From contig JALBUN010000001.1 of the NCBI GenBank assembly GCA_025174535.1, positions 372,001-436,000 on the forward strand: 64,000 bases of DNA, read 5' to 3'. Position 1 is the first letter of the stretch. The number at the start of each line of letters is the position of its first letter. The notes under the pieces were generated by a model. It saw nothing but the letters and a program-made list of their open reading frames with translations, was not told the DNA's origin and searched no databases. Origin of the DNA: Cantharellus purpuraceus (lineage: Eukaryota; Basidiomycota; Agaricomycetes; Cantharellales; Hydnaceae). Positions 23,101 to 32,449 of this stretch are shown one piece after another. The position numbers and the translations under genes are program-made.

Positions 23101-23794
23101 CTACAACAATGCTCCGAATGCGACTACTGGCATCTCTCCATTCTTTGCTAATAAAGGCTATCATCCAAACATCTCCGTCCACCCTGAGAAGGAACTTGCC
23201 TCCACCAAAGCCCGCCAATTCGTAACCGACCTTGATCAACTACACCAACATCTCCGAGAAACCATCTCTGATGCCCAGAAACAATATCAAGTCTCCGCAG
23301 ACCGATGCCGCATTCTGGCTCCAGACCTGCAAATCAGAGACAAAGTATTCGTTAAGGCCGAACACTTCCAGACCACCCGCCCATCGAAGAAGCTCTCCGA
23401 GAAATACCTAGGTCCTTATGAGGTCATTGCTCACACGGGCAGCAGGTCCTTCACCCTCCACCTCCTGGACCACTTCCGAGCAGTTCATCTGGTCTTCCAT
23501 ATATCAATGCTCAAACCCGCTACTACAAACGAGATCTCCGGTCACACGCAACCCCCACCTCCCCCGATCATCATCGAAGGAGACAATGAATATGAGATAT
23601 CTGAGATCCTGGACTCAAAGATCGACTGTCGATACAAGTGCAAGCTCCAGTACTTAGTCAAATGGACTGGATACGAAGGCACCGACGAAGAGTCCTCATG
23701 GATCTCCGCGTCCAAACTCGATCATGCATCCGAATCCGTCTCTGACTTTCACTCCGCTTATCCAGACAAACCTGGCCCTCTTATGAATCTTTAA
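20161..23794 (+). pseudogene. Protease-RT-RNaseH-integrase-chromodomain region of element B
   Basis: In order: aspartic protease ALIDSGSTHCF at about 20278; RT from about 21000 with [16 protein letters not shown] and an intact YLDD (about 21376); RNase H with [18 protein letters not shown] near 22035; integrase with HYCNSCTTC zinc finger near 22605 and MDFIEKLP near 22715; then a chromodomain (CKLQYLVKWTGYEGTDEES) at about 23640-23700, ending at 23794. It is better preserved than A, but stops at 20915, 21199, 21433, 21690, 22364, 22443, 22561 and 22902, several at Arg CGN positions, and small indels (for example near 21820) make it inactive. Confidence 0.85.
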
Positions 23795-24229
23795 GTCCCA
23801 TTACTAATGCTAATTCTATTATTTCGCATCATCATTTTATTACAAGTCACAAGGGAAATTACCAGCCTGCCCAAAAAACTCCAAAGGAATATCACTCCGA
23901 CTCATTTTTCTCTGCTCCAAAGTTTATAATCATTTTCATTTTTTATTTTTATACATCACGTTTCCTTTTTCCCTTCCCCTTATCTACCTCAGGCTCCATC
24001 TCCGACTCATCATCACTCTCTACATCCGACACCCAATCTTTCTCATCCCCCATGTCCAAATCCTCGTCCAAAGGGGCCATGAACTTCCGCAACCGACATA
24101 ACTCTGCTGTCCACTGACCCTCCAGAACCTCCTTCCATTTCATTGTCTTCACCAAGTCCACTAGCAACCCCTCTGTCTGCTGGAGGTGCTCCGACTGAAG
24201 GTTAACCAGCCGGATAAGCTGGCCCACAG

Positions 24230-24936
24230 TGTTACACACTAGGTCCGATTGGGGTCGGAGATTGGATCAGAGGTTGGGTCGGAGGTTGGGTCGGAGGTTG
24301 GGTCGGAGGTTGGGTCGGAGGTTGGGTCGGAGGTTGGGTCGGAGGTTGGGTCGGAGGTTGGGTCGGAGGTTGGGTCGGAGGTTGGGTCGGAGGTTGGGTC
24401 GGAGGTTGGGTCGGAGGTTGGGTCGGAGGTTGGGTCGGAGGTTGGGTCGGAGGTTGGGTCGGAGGTTGGGTCAGAGTCGGAGTACGTCGTGGGGGTCGGA
24501 ACGGACTTGGCTTCAGCTTATGTGCTGTGCCCTCACTAATACCGGTGTCCGAGATTTCAGAGACGGAGTACAACTTAGAGAGTTAGGATTGGACTTAGGA
24601 GCTAGGCGTGATTTGATATTTGAACTGGGGAATGAAGTCCCCAGTTGGGCAACTTAAATACATATTTGAAATCTAATAACAATTACTCCGGTGATGGGTC
24701 TCCGAGGCCGACGGCCTTACGTGAGTATGTCCGAGTCCAACGGGGACGGATGTCCGGGTTCCTATGGTGATGCTGATGCATCAATCGGAACCGGAGATGG
24801 ATGGGTGGAATTGGCAGTGAAAATCGGACAGGTAAATGGAGATGTAGCAGTTTCCAAATGGAGTATAGATTTCATATGCGTGGGGATCTGAGGGGATCGG
24901 ATGGGGATCTGGGCATTAATGAATATAGTCATAACA
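24230..24936 (-). mobile_element. Solo A-type LTR with an expanded 12-bp minisatellite
   Basis: TGTTACACAC to GTCATAACA, flanked by CACAG (24225-24229) and CACGG (24937-24941). The uninterrupted sequence in A reads GCCCACGGTAC on the reverse strand, so this is a 5-bp target duplication with one later change. At 707 bp it is about 200 bp longer than the other A-type LTRs because of the minisatellite. Confidence 0.85.
24262..24475. repeat. 12-bp minisatellite, about 17 copies
   Basis: Head-to-tail GGTTGGGTCGGA units, almost perfect. Other A-type LTRs carry one to three units at this place, so this is a local expansion. The peptides it encodes (GSEV, TQPP repeats) are by-products. Confidence 0.85.
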
Positions 24937-25576
24937 CACGGTACTATTGAGCACAGAGACGCACCCCGTACCTGCACTGGTCATTGCCCCTTCCAATCCG
25001 ACACCGCTACCCCCAGCTGCCACAGCACCTGTCTCTGTCCGCCGCTTTTTGGTCAGACGACCTTCTGATTCTTTCTCTGCCCCTCCTTGTACCACTAGTC
25101 AGGGCTTGATGCTCCAACTCTGGGGATTGAACTTTCCATCAATCCTACACCCTCTGATCCGCCTCCCGCTTCTCTGTATCAGCACTTGGGTACGCCTTCA
25201 ATGAAAAAACCACGACGTCGAGATTCTTCTTGGTGGTAGCGGCATAGAGCTCCGCTCTTTTGCGAGCCTCGACTGCAGCTACCCAAGCCATCTCCTCGTA
25301 ACAATTTGAAGTTGCATCCAGCTCTGCATCCGTCCCGACATCCACACCCACCTTGGGCTCCACATTTGCGTCGAGCTCCATATTGGCATCAGGATCCGCC
25401 TCCACCTCTGCCCTCTCCACCTCCGCCACTTCATCTTCCTCAGCCACACCCAACCCAAATAATGGCCGTGCCCATGGACATAATGGCGAGTCCACCGCAG
25501 TGACAGTTTTCGGACGAGTTGTCTCAGTCCGTGTAATGGAGATGATGGTGACTTCAGGGGTCCCTGTCCGTATCAG

Positions 25577-27004
25577 TGTCGGTTCGCTTAAGGAATAGAT
25601 CCTATAAGCCTGCGCGCAACAGTCCTAGCAAACAGACGGTGTGTAACGCAGTTGTTCAGCACTTCAAAGATCAATCAGGTCGAGGGGTAGAGGTAGCACT
25701 TAATAACAGGGAAGTGGAATAGTGCTCTGTGGTTGGATGAGGATGGGAGCAAAAGGTCGGTCCCGATGGCTGATCATGCTCTGTGACTGGATGACAATGG
25801 ATAGCCTGGTTGGGAGGTACGCGAAAGCTGGTTTCAAGAGAAGCGACCTCTCGGTGGAGGAGGGAAATCTGATCGTGGAACCAAGGTGCTTTACCTTAGT
25901 GTAGAGATGATGGATTGTGATGTAGAGCGTAGAGCGTAGACTTAGAGCGTGGACTTTGACTTTAGAGCGTTGGCTGAAAACTTGTTGATTTATTCCAAAG
26001 GCGAAAACTAGCGCCCTTTTATATACAAATCCCCAGGGCACAACAACACAATATGAGGAGCAAATGATGCGATATGATGCAAGAAATGCTGATCAAGCCA
26101 GCTGACGAAGCGTGTGAAGTTGAACTACTAAAGGGGGAAATCATGGAGAAATGAAACGACAGATAGGGGTAATCTTTGTAAGAATAGGGGGTGATGAGTA
26201 ATAAAAGAACCAAAAATAGAACAAGGATGAGTAAGTCGTATATGAATGAATTAAAAGATGAAACAGGGGTGAGTCATATAAAAGAACAATAGAAACGTCC
26301 ACCAATACCATCTTCCCTACGGCTCCGAAGGTTAATTGACCCTGAGTCACATGAGGACTTCAGTCAGCATCCACAACAAATACTCCTTATTGTCTTAGTG
26401 ATCCGTCTCCATATGGTATCCCGTTCCAAGAGTATTCGGTCCCTTTGCCTGACACGATGTAACCTGAGTTGGATTGAAGTGGGAGGATAGGTCAGCGATG
26501 GCGACTGAAATTCCACCTCACGTTCGACTCTTCTATCCGTGTTACGATATAGAGGTGAAATGTCGAGGAATGTATATGGTTCAACAGAATTGTGAAAGAA
26601 TATGGGATCGCCAATGGCATAAGAGAGACATGGTGGGGATCTTGGACGCTGAAAGAGTTTTGGAAGTATTTTGACACGTGGAGGTGGCTTAACATGCCCG
26701 TGGAGGTCGGCGTATTTTTGATAGTCCTCTGTGTCCAGAGACCAGTGTGACGTATTATTAGAAGTGATGTTGGAGAGGGGAATAGAATGGGAAGCCATGT
26801 GAATGATGATGAAAGGATCGGTGTGAATAGAAGGCTGATAATGATCGATGGCGATGAAACACGAGTGACGATCGATGGCTAGAATTAGAGACTGAGGTGG
26901 AGAGGGAGTTGCGGCGCTATTTAAAAGTTGATACGAAAAGACGCTGGCGGAGTTGGACTGTCAGAGTGGTTCGATATGCGTCCTCGATGCATCCTGGCTT
27001 GTCA
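25577..27004 (-). mobile_element. LTR of the TGACAAGCC family, left member of an inverted pair
   Basis: 1428 bp, on the plus strand TGTCGGTTCGC to GGCTTGTCA; by its TATA box the direction is minus. It is nearly identical to 27221-28647. Left flank TCAG, right flank CCGC. These are two different target sites, so this LTR does not have matching flanks on its own; the partners are found at the other LTR (see the inversion finding). Confidence 0.85.
26364..26798 (-). CDS. 144-codon frame inside the TGACAAGCC-family LTR, copy 1
   Basis: An uninterrupted frame, MASHSIPLSNITSNN... to SICCGC, lying in the upstream half of the LTR. The encoded peptide is the same as in copy 2 (27427-27861). It resembles no family I know: no signal peptide, a proline-rich middle and an Arg-rich C-terminal helix. 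Because the two LTRs are almost identical overall, the shared frame is not in itself evidence of selection. It may be a chance frame or an LTR-encoded protein. Confidence 0.35.
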   Translation of the reverse strand: MASHSIPLSNITSNNTSHWSLDTEDYQKYADLHGHVKPPPRVKILPKLFQRPRSPPCLSYAIGDPIFFHNSVEPYTFLDISPLYRNTDRRVEREVEFQSPSLTYPPTSIQLRLHRVRQRDRILLERDTIWRRITKTIRSICCGC

Positions 27005-27220
27005 CCGCGAGACTGAAGGAAGTGGAGGATCAGGCGCACGAGCTAGAAGCCACCATGGAGGTAGAGGGGGAGATGACCGGGGCAGGGGCGACCAGTCCAG
27101 GAAGTCCGAGTGTACTGAAGGAAGTGGAGGATCAGGCGCACGAGCTAGAAGCCGCCATGGAGGTAGAGGAGGAGATGACCGGGGCAGGGGCGACCAGTCC
27201 AGGAAGTCCGAGTGTGCTGA
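27005..27220 (+). other. Inverted 216-bp segment of the accessory gene between two LTRs
   Basis: This piece of the coiled-coil gene (LKEVEDQAHELEA region) reads on the plus strand, while the same gene on both sides of the LTR pair reads on the minus strand. Its ends carry CCGC (left) and CTGA (right), which pair with GCGG right of the second LTR and TCAG left of the first. It contains a 102-bp in-frame tandem duplication (units starting at 27013 and 27115). Confidence 0.85.
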
Positions 27221-28647
27221 TGACAAGCCAGGATGCATCGAGGACGCATATCGAACCACTCTGACAGTCCAACTCCGCCAGCGTCTTTTCGTATCAACTT
27301 TTAAATAGCGCCGCAACTCCCTCTCCACCTCAGTCTCTAATTCTAGCCATCGATCGTCACTCGTGTTTCATCGCCATCGATCATTATCAGCCTTCTATTC
27401 ACACCGATCCTTTCATCATCATTCACATGGCTTCCCATTCTATTCCCCTCTCCAACATCACTTCTAATAATACGTCACACTGGTCTCTGGACACAGAGGA
27501 CTATCAAAAATACGCCGACCTCCACGGGCATGTTAAGCCACCTCCACGTGTCAAAATACTTCCAAAACTCTTTCAACGCCCAAGATCCCCACCATGTCTC
27601 TCTTATGCCATTGGCGATCCCATATTCTTTCACAATTCTGTTGAACCATATACATTCCTCGACATTTCACCTCTATATCGTAACACGGATAGAAGAGTCG
27701 AACGTGAGGTGGAATTTCAGTCGCCATCGCTGACCTATCCTCCCACTTCAATCCAACTCAGGTTACATCGTGTCAGGCAAAGGGACCGAATACTCTTGGA
27801 ACGGGATACCATATGGAGACGGATCACTAAGACAATAAGGAGTATTTGTTGTGGATGCTGACTGAAGTCCTCATGTGACTCAGGGTCAATTAACCTTCGG
27901 AGCCGTAGGGAAGATGGTATTGGTGGACGTTTCTATTGTTCTTTTATATGACTCACCCCTGTTTCATCTTTTAATTCATTCATATACGACTTACTCATCC
28001 TTGTTCTATTTTTGGTTCTTTTTATTACTCATCACCCCTATTCTTACAAAGATTACCCCTATCTGTCGTTTCATTTCTCCATGATTTCCCCTTTAGTAGT
28101 TCAACTTCACACGCTTCGTCAGCTGGCTTGATCAGCATTTCTTGCATCATATCGCATCATTTGCTCCTCATATTGTGTTGTTGTGCCCTGGGGATTTGTA
28201 TATAAAAGGGCGCTAGTTTTCGCCTTTGGAATAAATCAACAAGTTTTCAGCCAACGCTCTAAAGTCAAAGTCCACGCTCTAAGTCTACGCTCTACGCTCT
28301 ACATCACAATCCATCATCTCTACACTAAGGTAAAGCACCTTGGTTCCACGATCAGATTTCCCTCCTCCACCGAGAGGTCGCTTCTCTTGAAACCAGCTTT
28401 CGCGTACCTCCCAACCAGGCTATCCATTGTCATCCAGTCACAGAGCATGATCAGCCATCGGGACCGACCTTTTGCTCCCATCCTCATCCAACCACAGAGC
28501 ACTATTCCACTTCCCTGTTATTAAGTGCTACCTCTACCCCTCGACCTGATTGATCTTTGAAGTGCTGAACAACTGCGTTACACACCGTCTGTTTGCTAGG
28601 ACTGTTGCGTGCAGGCTTATAGGATCTATTCCTTAAGCGAACCGACA
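27221..28647 (+). mobile_element. LTR of the TGACAAGCC family, right member of an inverted pair
   Basis: 1427 bp from TGACAAGCCAGG to GCGAACCGACA, with TATATAAAAG at 28199-28208 followed by AATAAATCAAC, fixing the plus orientation. Left flank CTGA, right flank GCGG. With its partner at 25577-27004 it forms a large palindrome with 1.43-kb arms. Confidence 0.85.
27427..27861 (+). CDS. 144-codon frame inside the TGACAAGCC-family LTR, copy 2
   Basis: Same frame as 26364-26798. A TTTTAAATAG box (about 27299) with pyrimidine-rich sequence lies about 120 bp upstream of the ATG and could be a separate promoter; the presumed LTR promoter (28199) is downstream of the frame. No known domain. Product and expression are unknown. 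Confidence 0.35.
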   Translation: MASHSIPLSNITSNNTSHWSLDTEDYQKYADLHGHVKPPPRVKILPKLFQRPRSPPCLSYAIGDPIFFHNSVEPYTFLDISPLYRNTDRRVEREVEFQSPSLTYPPTSIQLRLHRVRQRDRILLERDTIWRRITKTIRSICCGC

Positions 28648-29087
28648 GCGGCCTCCATCGCGGCTGCAAGCTCCTTGACCCTGCAGGCTCTCTTGGCCTT
28701 TGCTTCCTCCTCTTTCCTTCTCTGTTTCGTCTCTGCCACCTCTTTCCACCTCTGCTCCTCCTCCTCCTTCCGTCTCCGTTCTGCCTCCTCCTCCTCCTTC
28801 CATCTCCATTCCTCCTCCTCCTCCTTGCATCTCTGTTCTGCTTCCTCCTCCTCTTTCCGTTTCCGCTCCTCCTCCTCTTCCTTCCATCAGGCCAAGAGCA
28901 ACTCCTCAAGCTCGGCCACGCTCATGCTTGCCAAAGGGTTTGACATCGTTGAGGATAAGACCTCAATCATGCCCCTCCTTTTATATGTCTCCAGACCCCC
29001 AGTATAACTCTGACTGCGCCCAACTGTCTCACCTATTCAATCCATGGACATGAGGCCTCAGGGGCTTGGCCTTAAATGGAGAGATAC

Positions 29088-29603
29088 TGTTATGACTATA
29101 TTCATTAATGACCAGATCCCCGTCCGATCCACTCAGATCCCCATGCATATGAAATCTATACTCCATTTGGAAACTGCCATGTCTCCATCTACCTGTCCGA
29201 TTGTCACCGCCAATTCCACCCATCCATCTCCGGTTCTGATTGATGCATCAGCATCACCATAGGAACCTGGACATCCGTCCCCATCGGACTCAGACATACT
29301 CATGTAAGGCTGTTGGCCTCGGAGACCCATCACCGGAGTAATTATTATTAGATTTCAAATATGTATTTAAGTTGCCCAACTGGGGACTTCATTCCCCAGT
29401 TCAAATATCAAATCACGCCTAGTTCCTAAGTCCGATCCTAACTCTCTAAGTCGTACTCTGCCTCCAAAATCTCAGACACCGGTATTAGTGAGGGTGCAGC
29501 ACATAAGCTGAAGCCAAGTCCGTTCCGACCCCCACAACGTGCTCCGACTCCGACCCAACCTCCAACCCAATCTCCGACCCCCAATTGGACCTAGTGCATA
29601 ACA
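29088..29603 (+). mobile_element. 3' LTR of element B
   Basis: 516 bp, TGTTATGACT to GTGCATAACA, directly preceded by the polypurine tract AAATGGAGAGATAC. The right flank TGGTC interrupts gag of fragment C (GGTCCGATAAAAAGACCA on the minus strand). It lacks the short segment that the 5' LTR shares with the LTR of C. Confidence 0.85.
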
Positions 29604-30458
29604 TGGTCTTTTTATCGGACCCCTTGTTGGACTTTGGGGTCTTGTCTGATGATTTGTCCAATTTGTTGTTAGCTGAATTTTCACAGGAGACCTCTGATTG
29701 ACGTTCCCAATAATGGGCGTCAATGGATTGGGTGAGCTTGCAAAAGTTAACCAAAGTATCCGGTTTACTGACGCATGATATCTCACCCTTGATGCGGAAT
29801 GGGAGACCAACGTAAAATTGGTGTCAGAGTGCAGTGTTGCCCCATTGGACTTTCGGGGCTAGCTGCTGGAAACTCACAATGTATTTTGCAATTTTGTGAT
29901 TTTCCTTCATCCAAAGTCGATTGAGTTCATTCTCAGCGTCAGCCTTGGGGTTGTAAGGACCAAAATTGGTCCAAAGTTTGGAGATGAAGTCAGAGTAGTC
30001 TTCTGACCATATTGGGTCATTGGAGTCATCCATGAGCGCTGGCTCGAAGTAGTCCAGTGCAGTGCCCTTGAGATAGGACATGGCGAAGGTGACCTTCGCT
30101 CGATCAGATGTGAACGCGTCAGGGCAGTCGTGGAAATTCAACTGGCATTGCACCAAGAATGGTTGGAGCTTGCGCAGGTTGGAGCCATCGAATGGGTCAG
30201 GTTCCCAGACTTTGGTCCAGGACTTAGGAGCTTGTGGGGTACAGATGCTGCTGGCAAGCAGGGAGATGGCTTGCGCCAGGTTTGGGGGGGGCGGGGTATT
30301 GTCCTCTTCATTGATGGCCTCTGTGTTGTCCGTGGGTTCTTTGATGACTTCAGGGATGGTGTCGATGCTGGGAGCAGGCACCTCGACGGTTCGTGCACAT
30401 TCAGAATTGGTGGTGGATCGTGGCATTGGTAGGAGTGAGTATGGCAGTTCAAATATAC
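29604..30458 (-). pseudogene. Gag fragment of element C
   Basis: Starting at the LTR (30458) the minus strand encodes the best preserved Gag N-terminal part in the window, open for about 210 codons from the LTR edge through SYLKGTALDYFEPALMDDSN and FISKLWTNFGPYNPKADAE to KVQWGNTAL. It breaks off at 29604, where element B is inserted. The rest of C is not in the window. It serves as the undamaged reference for the insertion sites in A and B. Confidence 0.8.
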
Positions 30459-30997
30459 TGTTACGCACTAGGTACGATTGGGGGTCAGGGGTTGGGTCGG
30501 AGGTTGGGTCAGAGTGACGGTTGGAGTTGGAGAGGGAATTGGGGTGCGTCGTGGGGGTCAGAACAGACTTGGCTTCAGCTTATGTGCTGCACCCTCACTA
30601 ATACCGGTGTCTGAGATTTCGGAGATGGAGTATGACTTAGATAGTTAGGATCGGACTTAGGAACTAGGCGTGATTCGATATTCAAACGGGAATGAAGTCC
30701 CCAGTTGGGCAACTTAAATACATATTTGAAATCTAATAATAATTACTCCAGTGATGGGTCTCTGAGGCCGACGGCCTTACATGAGTATGTCTGAGTCCGA
30801 CAGGGACGGATGTCCGGGTTCCTATGGTGATGCTGATGCATCAATCGGAACCAGACATGGATGGGCGAGATTCGGCAGTGACAATCGGACAGATAAATGG
30901 AGACGTGATGGTTTCCAAATGGAGTATAGATTTCATATGCACGGGGATCTGAGTGGATCGGACAGGGATCTGGGCGTTAATGAATATAGTCATAACA
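30459..30997 (-). mobile_element. 5' LTR of element C, inserted in fragment D
   Basis: 539 bp, TGTTACGCACTAGG to GTCATAACA. The right flank TCTGG (30998-31002) belongs to the RT of D (GCTCTGGCTGCCTTCCAGAGG in copy B), so C inserted into D. The left partner of that duplication is lost. Confidence 0.85.
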
Positions 30998-32449
30998 TCT
31001 GGCCACCTTCCAGAGGTTCATGAACGATACCTTTCCCAACCTCCTCGATGTTACCATCCTTGTTTACTTGGATGACATTTTGGTATATTTGGATAACAAA
31101 GAAGAACATTGGATGCATGTCTGAGAAGTACTCCGACGTCTCTGAAAACATGGCCTCTTCACCTGCGCCGACAAATGTGAATTCCACTCTGACTCAGTTG
31201 AGTATCTAGGCTATATCCTCTCCCTGTGTTATGCACTAGGGGTCAGAGATTGGGTCAGAGGTTGAGTCGGAGTCGGAGCACATCATAGGGGTCGGAACGG
31301 ACTTGGCTTCAGCTCATGTGCTGCACCCTCACTAATGCTGGTGTCCGAGATTTTGGAGACGGAGTATGACTTAGAGAGTTAGGATCGGACTTAGGAACTA
31401 GGCATGATTTGATATTCGAACTGGGGAATGAAGTCCCCAGTTGGGCAACTTAAATACATATTTGAAATCTAATAATAATTACTCTGGTGATGGGTCTCTG
31501 AGGCCAACGGCCTTACATGAGTATGTCTGAGTCCAACAGGGATGGATGTCCAGGTACCTATGGTGATGCTGATGCATCAATCGGAACCGGAGACAGATGG
31601 GCAGAATCAGCAGTGACAATTGGACAGGTAGATGGAGACGTGGCGGTTTCCAAATGGAGTATAGATTTCATACGCGTGGGGATCTGAGTGGATCGGACGG
31701 AGATCTGGACGTTAATGAATATAGTCATAACACCCTGGCAGGACTGACAATGCCCAATGACAAAATCAAAGCCATACAGGAATGGCCAGAACCGTGGAAA
31801 GTCACAGACATACAGTCCTTCCTAGGGTTCGCCAACTTCTACCACTGCTTCATCTACAACTACTCCAATATTACCGTTCCGCTCACCTGACTTACTAGGA
31901 AGGGTATCCAATGGAATTTCACTGATGAATGTAGACAGAGCTTTGAGACCTTGAAGAAGGCCTTTACTTCTGCTCCAATACTGACTCATTGGGTTCCAGA
32001 CGTTCCTATCCTATTAGAGACCAATGCCTCCAACTATGCACTTGCCGTGATCCTGTCCATCATCTCCCTGGATGATGGACAAGTCCACCCGATCACTTTT
32101 CACTCACGTACATTTATGCCCCCTGAACGACAAAGAGCTCCTTGCCATATATGAAACCTTCCAGATATGGAGACACTACCTTGAAGGCCCCTCCAATCCA
32201 GTGGACATCATAATGGACCACAAGAACTTGGAATACTTCTCCACAATGAAACTACTCACCCGGAGACAAGTCCGATGGTCTGAATACCTGTCTCAGTTCA
32301 ACCTCATTATCTGTTTCCATCCTGGTCAACTTGGAGCAAAGCCCGACACGTTAACTAGACGTTGGGATGTCTACCCTAAAGAGGGGAGTAGCGACTATGC
32401 CACTGTAAACCCACACAACTTTCATCCTGTGTTCACTAATGAGCAGCTG
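30998..32449 (+). pseudogene. RT-RNase H fragment of element D
   Basis: Plus-strand pol remnant: RT from FQRFMN through YLDDILVY (31066), interrupted by a solo LTR at 31227-31732, continuing through [13 protein letters not shown] to RNase H ([18 protein letters not shown] near 32218) and up to the linker before integrase. It has several stops and a deletion near 32128. Both ends are cut by other elements (LTR of C on the left, TGTATGGG-family LTR on the right). Confidence 0.8.
31227..31732 (-). mobile_element. Solo A-type LTR in RT of element D (CCCTG duplication)
   Basis: 506 bp, TGTTATGCACTAGG to GTCATAACA, with perfect CCCTG on both sides (31222-31226 and 31733-31737). Joining the flanks gives CTCTCCCTGGCAGGACTG exactly as in copy B. 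This is the cleanest evidence that the repeat is an LTR with 5-bp target duplication. Confidence 0.92.

Larger units (their letters stand above)
23949..28946 (-). pseudogene. Antisense coiled-coil gene of element B, with three nested LTRs
   Basis: The same accessory gene as 5809-7770, on the minus strand here and again opposite to pol. The start ATG at 28946-28944 is preceded by a CCTTTTATA (TATAAAAGG on the minus strand) at 28977-28985. The Glu/Lys/Arg repeat lies at 28900-28720 and the C-terminal acidic tail ends at 23949 (KGKGKRKRDV). The gene is cut by LTRs at 24230-24936, 25577-27004 and 27221-28647, and about 330 bp including the cysteine cluster are deleted near 25160. The segment 27005-27220 of it is inverted. 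Confidence 0.7.
16955..29603 (+). mobile_element. Ty3/gypsy element B (plus strand), probably chimeric
   Basis: An A-type element with LTRs at 16955-17494 and 29088-29603, gag, pol, chromodomain, antisense accessory gene and polypurine tract in the same order as A. The outer flanks do not match: AGATA on the left inside a TGTATGGG-family LTR, TGGTC on the right inside gag of fragment C. The two LTRs are different subtypes. Nested insertions at 18217-19683, 24230-24936, 25577-27004 and 27221-28647 account for about 5 kb. Without them it is about 7.6 kb, close to A once a deletion of about 330 bp in the accessory gene is allowed for. Confidence 0.8.

Noticed and set aside
24232..24573. Open frames with TQPP or GSEV repeats as a surface or structural protein
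   Set aside because: They are read-through of a 12-bp minisatellite within an LTR; all frames are open because the unit is divisible by three and lacks stops.
25577..28647. A giant palindrome that could be a DNA transposon with 1.4-kb terminal inverted repeats
   Set aside because: Each arm has LTR-type TG...CA ends, its own promoter and 4-bp flanks that pair crosswise; the 216 bp between is a piece of the host element, with no transposase.
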